Below are positions 4,793 through 7,237 of a DNA stretch of 7,237 nucleotides, one piece after another (position 1 is the stretch's first letter; every line of letters starts with the position of its first letter). A model generated the notes under the pieces. It was not told the DNA's origin, did not search any database, and saw only the letters and a program-made list of their open reading frames with translations. The stretch lies in the NCBI GenBank assembly GCA_005878415.1, contig VBMM01000012.1:1-7237 (forward strand). Direction: 5' to 3'. Source of the DNA: Methanobacteriota archaeon. GTDB lineage: Archaea > Thermoplasmatota > Thermoplasmata > RBG-16-68-12. A program made the translations under genes and the position numbers.

Positions 4793-6274
4793 ATGCGCGA
4801 GGAGCTTTTGGCGTTCGTAAGCCGGCGCGGGACGCTGCTCGAGCCCGATGCGATCGACTTCCTCCTCGGCCAGCAGGACCCCATCGCGCCGCTCCGAGCG
4901 TTCCTCGAGAAGTGCTCCGAGATGCCGTTCGTCGTGACGCTGCACGACGTCGTCGATGCGGGGACGATCGCCCGCCAAGCGGCGGCGAGGGCCCGGCCGC
5001 TCCCGGTCGAGGCCGTCGTGACCGCCCAGGTATCCGTCCCCGCCTCGTTCCGGCGGGAGGGCGAACCGGCCGGCGGCCGCGACGCCGACGTGCGGATCCT
5101 GAGGGACATCACGGGGCGCTCGACGTGCGAAGGCACGATTGAGGACTTCACCCGCTACTTCCGCCACCGATTCCACGTCCTCCGCAACCTGCTGCTCGCC
5201 CGCCGCGAACTGGCCGGGGCGCAGGACATCGCGAAGGCCCGTAAGTCCACCCGGGAGGTGCGCATCATCGGGATGGTGGCGGACGTCCGGACGACGAAGA
5301 ACGGCCACCGCATCCTGGAGCTCGAGGACGAATCGGAGACGGTCCCCGTGCTCGTGCCCTCCGACTCCCAACTCGCCGCGGAGTCGGTCGTGATGGACGA
5401 GGTCGTGGGCGTCGTCGGGACCGCGAACGACCGCGGGCTCGTCATCGCCCAGTCCCTCGTGCGGCCGGACATCCCGACCGCGCGCCCGTTCCACGGCACG
5501 AAAGAGCACGTCCGCGCGGCGTTCATGTCGGACATCCACGTCGGCAGCCGCACGTTCCTCGAGGACAAGTGGTCGAAGGTGTCCGCGTGGCTCGGGGGCG
5601 ACGACGAGGTCGCCCGGTCCATCCGGTATCTCGTCGTGAGCGGCGACGTCGTGGACGGGATCGGCGTCTACCCACGGCAGGACGAGGAACTCGCGATCGA
5701 CGACATCTACGGGCAGTACGAGGCGCTCGCGACGATGATGGCCGCCCTGCCGGACCGGATCGCCGTGGTCATGAGCCCGGGGAACCACGACGCGGTGCGC
5801 CCGGCCGAGCCGCAGCCCGCGTTCCCGACCTCGATCCAGAAGCTCTTCGACTCGAACATCACCTTCGCGGGCAATCCGTGCCTCCTGGGCATCGAGGGCG
5901 TACGCATCCTCTCGTACCATGGGCGGAGCATGGACGACCTCGTGTCCGCGGTGCCGGGGCTGAGCTACCACCGGCCAATCGATGCGATGAAGGCGATGCT
6001 GCGCATGCGGCACCTCGCGCCGATCTACGGGGGCAAGACCCCGATCGCACCCGAGGCGGAGGACCACCTCATCGTCAGCGAGGTCCCCGACCTCTTCGCG
6101 ACCGGCCACGTCCACTCGGTCGGCGTCGACGCGTACCGCGGCGTCGTGCTCGTGAACTCGTCCACGTGGCAGGCGCAGACCCCGTACCAGAAGATGCGGA
6201 ACATCGATCCGATGCCCGCCCGCCTCCCGATCGTCGACCTGGCGACAGGACAGGCGATCATCCGGGAGTTCTGA
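4793..6274 (+). CDS. polB: DNA polymerase D small subunit (DP1), 493 aa
   Basis: PolD is a replicative polymerase of non-crenarchaeal archaea; DP1 carries the Mre11-like 3'-5' proofreading nuclease and binds the catalytic large subunit DP2, not in this window. Residues about 1-70 fit the N-terminal helical domain; a linker follows, then an OB-fold (about 156-230, starting VRIIGMVADVRTT). The calcineurin-like nuclease spans about 240-490 with all metal-binding motifs: SDIHVG (D247, H249), SGDVVDG (D285), PGNHD (N331, H332, D333), SYHG (H376) and GHVHS (H439, H441). HGRSMDDLVSAVPG and VNSSTWQAQTPYQKMRN near the end are typical of DP1. Nothing is missing and no intein is present; length is within the family's range. 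ATG 4793 is chosen from the TATA spacing; ATG 4781 would add four residues. A phosphoesterase gene follows after 24 bases without a clear promoter. Confidence 0.96.
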   Translation: MREELLAFVSRRGTLLEPDAIDFLLGQQDPIAPLRAFLEKCSEMPFVVTLHDVVDAGTIARQAAARARPLPVEAVVTAQVSVPASFRREGEPAGGRDADVRILRDITGRSTCEGTIEDFTRYFRHRFHVLRNLLLARRELAGAQDIAKARKSTREVRIIGMVADVRTTKNGHRILELEDESETVPVLVPSDSQLAAESVVMDEVVGVVGTANDRGLVIAQSLVRPDIPTARPFHGTKEHVRAAFMSDIHVGSRTFLEDKWSKVSAWLGGDDEVARSIRYLVVSGDVVDGIGVYPRQDEELAIDDIYGQYEALATMMAALPDRIAVVMSPGNHDAVRPAEPQPAFPTSIQKLFDSNITFAGNPCLLGIEGVRILSYHGRSMDDLVSAVPGLSYHRPIDAMKAMLRMRHLAPIYGGKTPIAPEAEDHLIVSEVPDLFATGHVHSVGVDAYRGVVLVNSSTWQAQTPYQKMRNIDPMPARLPIVDLATGQAIIREF

Positions 6275-6298
6275 GCGCGGGATAGGTTCATCGACGCG

Positions 6299-7033
6299 GT
6301 GCGCGTTCGGCGGCGCGTGCGGATCGCCGCCGTCGGGGACGTGCACGGCCCTCAGGGCCTCGACGCCCTCCGAACGGACCTCGAGCGCCTCGGGTCGACC
6401 GACTTGTTCCTGCTCGCCGGCGACACGACGGACCGGAACAATCTCGACGCGTTCGAAGCGGTCCTCCGGGCGATCCGCGAACGGGTCCGGGCGCCCATCG
6501 CGGCGGTCTTCGGGAACAACGAGTACGAGCCCGATCATCCGACGTACGTCGCGCGCTTCGCCGACGCCTACGGCGTGCGGTTCCTCCAGGACGAGTCGGC
6601 AGCCTTCGGATCCGACGGCGGGCGCGTGCGGCTCGTCGGCAGCACGGGGAGCCTCGATCGCCCGACGTGGTGGCAGCGGAGGAACCTCCCGCACCTCGCG
6701 GACGTGTACCGCCGCCGGATCGAGCTCCTCGACGGTCTCCTCGCAGGCGACGACGCCCGCGTGCTCCTCACGCACTACCCGCCGACGTACGCGACGATGG
6801 GCGGCGAGAAGGAGGAGTGGCGGCCCGAACTCGGGTGCAAGGCGCTCGAGGCGGTCCTCCTGCGACGCCGGCCGAAGCTCGTGATCCACGGCCACATCCA
6901 CAAGGGGATCCCGTTCGCCGAGCTTCGAGCATCGTCCGTCCGACTGGAAGATTTCGAGGGGCCCTCCGCTTCCGTGCCGATCCACAACGTCGCGTATCCG
7001 GTCCGACGCGCCGTCTCGACGTTCGACCTTTGA
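6299..7033 (+). CDS. Calcineurin-like metallophosphoesterase, 244 aa
   Basis: A small single-domain phosphoesterase with the five motifs of the superfamily in order: GDVHG (D14, H16), LAGDTTD (D42), FGNNEYE (N73, E75), LLTHYPP (H159) and HGHIHKG (H199, H201). These ligate two metal ions; substrates across the family range from phosphoproteins to cyclic nucleotides and nucleic acids, and none can be chosen here. The third motif is GNNE instead of the commoner GNHD/E, as in other single-domain archaeal and bacterial members. It is cytoplasmic, with no signal peptide. GTG 6299 gives a basic VRVRRR lead-in; GTG 6317 would start directly at RIAAVGDVHG and is an equally reasonable start. Neither has a good Shine-Dalgarno. 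Only 24 bases separate it from DP1, and the sole AT-rich stretch between them (GATAGGTT, 6281-6288) is weak, so co-transcription with DP1 is likely. Confidence 0.88.
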   Translation: MRVRRRVRIAAVGDVHGPQGLDALRTDLERLGSTDLFLLAGDTTDRNNLDAFEAVLRAIRERVRAPIAAVFGNNEYEPDHPTYVARFADAYGVRFLQDESAAFGSDGGRVRLVGSTGSLDRPTWWQRRNLPHLADVYRRRIELLDGLLAGDDARVLLTHYPPTYATMGGEKEEWRPELGCKALEAVLLRRRPKLVIHGHIHKGIPFAELRASSVRLEDFEGPSASVPIHNVAYPVRRAVSTFDL

Positions 7034-7044
7034 CCGTCCGCGTG

Positions 7045-7053
7045 GGTTTATGA
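7045..7053 (+). promoter_or_regulatory. TATA-like box of the signal peptidase gene
   Basis: GGTTTATGA; the TTTATG core is centred 31-32 bases before ATG 7081, implying a leader of about five bases or none. Confidence 0.45.
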
Positions 7054-7080
7054 GGCCCGCCCTCTTTGGCCGGTGGGCCC

Positions 7081-7237
7081 ATGGCCCGAGACGACCCGGA
7101 GGATGACGAGGCCCCGGAGAACGTGTGGCTGGGGCTCGCCCGGGACCTCATCGTCGCGGGCGTGATCGTCGCGGTGTTCCTCGCCTCGATGTACGCCTAC
7201 GCGGGCACGTGGCCGCCCCTCGTCGTCGTCGAGAGCT
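7081..7237 (+). CDS. Signal peptidase I, archaeal type, N-terminal part (runs off the right edge)
   Basis: Fifty-two codons are visible from ATG 7081. An acidic cytoplasmic head (ARDDPEDDEAPEN) is followed by one transmembrane helix (about 22-41, RDLIVAGVIVAVFLASMYAY) and then GTWPPLVVVES, where the window ends. In archaeal Sec11-like signal peptidases this strand leads into the SxSM or SGSM motif with the catalytic serine, which should be the next residues. The enzyme cleaves signal peptides from exported proteins on the outer face of the membrane. The start is supported by a TATA-like box about 31 bases upstream. The catalytic residues themselves are outside the window, so the call rests on the helix and the PPLVVVES strand. 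Confidence 0.75.
   Translation, partial: MARDDPEDDEAPENVWLGLARDLIVAGVIVAVFLASMYAYAGTWPPLVVVES

Noticed and set aside
6275..6298. A promoter between DP1 and the phosphoesterase
   Set aside because: GATAGGTT is a poor TATA match and lies about 14 or 32 bases from the two possible starts, so it supports neither well.
4721..6985. A 754-codon open frame on the minus strand opposite DP1 and the phosphoesterase
   Set aside because: Its translation is rich in R, D, E, H and V with no domain pattern. It is the mirror of GC-biased third positions of two clearly recognised genes.

Overview
The window is a gene-dense, very GC-rich piece of an archaeal chromosome. The strongest marker is the small subunit (DP1) of family-D DNA polymerase, which is archaeal and absent from Crenarchaeota. 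A UPF0201/DUF54 protein, a DUF835 protein, an archaeal-type signal peptidase I start and TATA-box promoters spaced for leaderless mRNAs agree with this. DUF835 and GAF/PAS genes in a high-GC background suggest a euryarchaeal, Thermoplasmatota-like lineage from soil, sediment or groundwater; that placement is inference. I see no mobile element, CRISPR array, tRNA or rRNA, and no gene-free stretch longer than about 200 bases.

Layout. On the minus strand at the left edge lies the N-terminal part of a GAF-PAS sensor protein (1-666). It is divergent from a 53-residue two-helix membrane protein (768-929), with a perfect inverted repeat between the two promoters. A conserved-looking 98-residue protein of unknown function (963-1259) follows, and it converges with a DUF835 protein on the minus strand (1262-1735). 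The DUF835 gene seems to have lost its natural leaderless start (1790) through one extra base in a G6 run. Next on the minus strand is an 86-residue protein (1868-2128). It is the only gene here with a clear Shine-Dalgarno and a leader, and that leader can form a hairpin.

Divergent from it is the most unusual gene (2303-4318). It encodes a CPBP/Rce1-type intramembrane protease carrying two N-terminal zinc ribbons, a large predicted extracytoplasmic beta-rich domain, a proline-rich tail and a third, C-terminal zinc ribbon. Its stop overlaps tail-to-tail with a UPF0201 gene (minus, 4315-4698). That gene is divergent from DP1 (4793-6274), which is followed after 24 bases by a second calcineurin-like phosphoesterase (6299-7033), probably co-transcribed. 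The window ends in the first 52 codons of signal peptidase I (7081-).

How the genes relate. Most look like independently promoted housekeeping or conserved hypothetical genes rather than one pathway. DP1 and UPF0201 share a 94-bp divergent promoter region, DP1 and the phosphoesterase look like a transcription unit, and the zinc-ribbon protease stands alone. Eight of ten genes have a TATA-like box centred about 24-32 bases before a start codon, which I used to choose starts.
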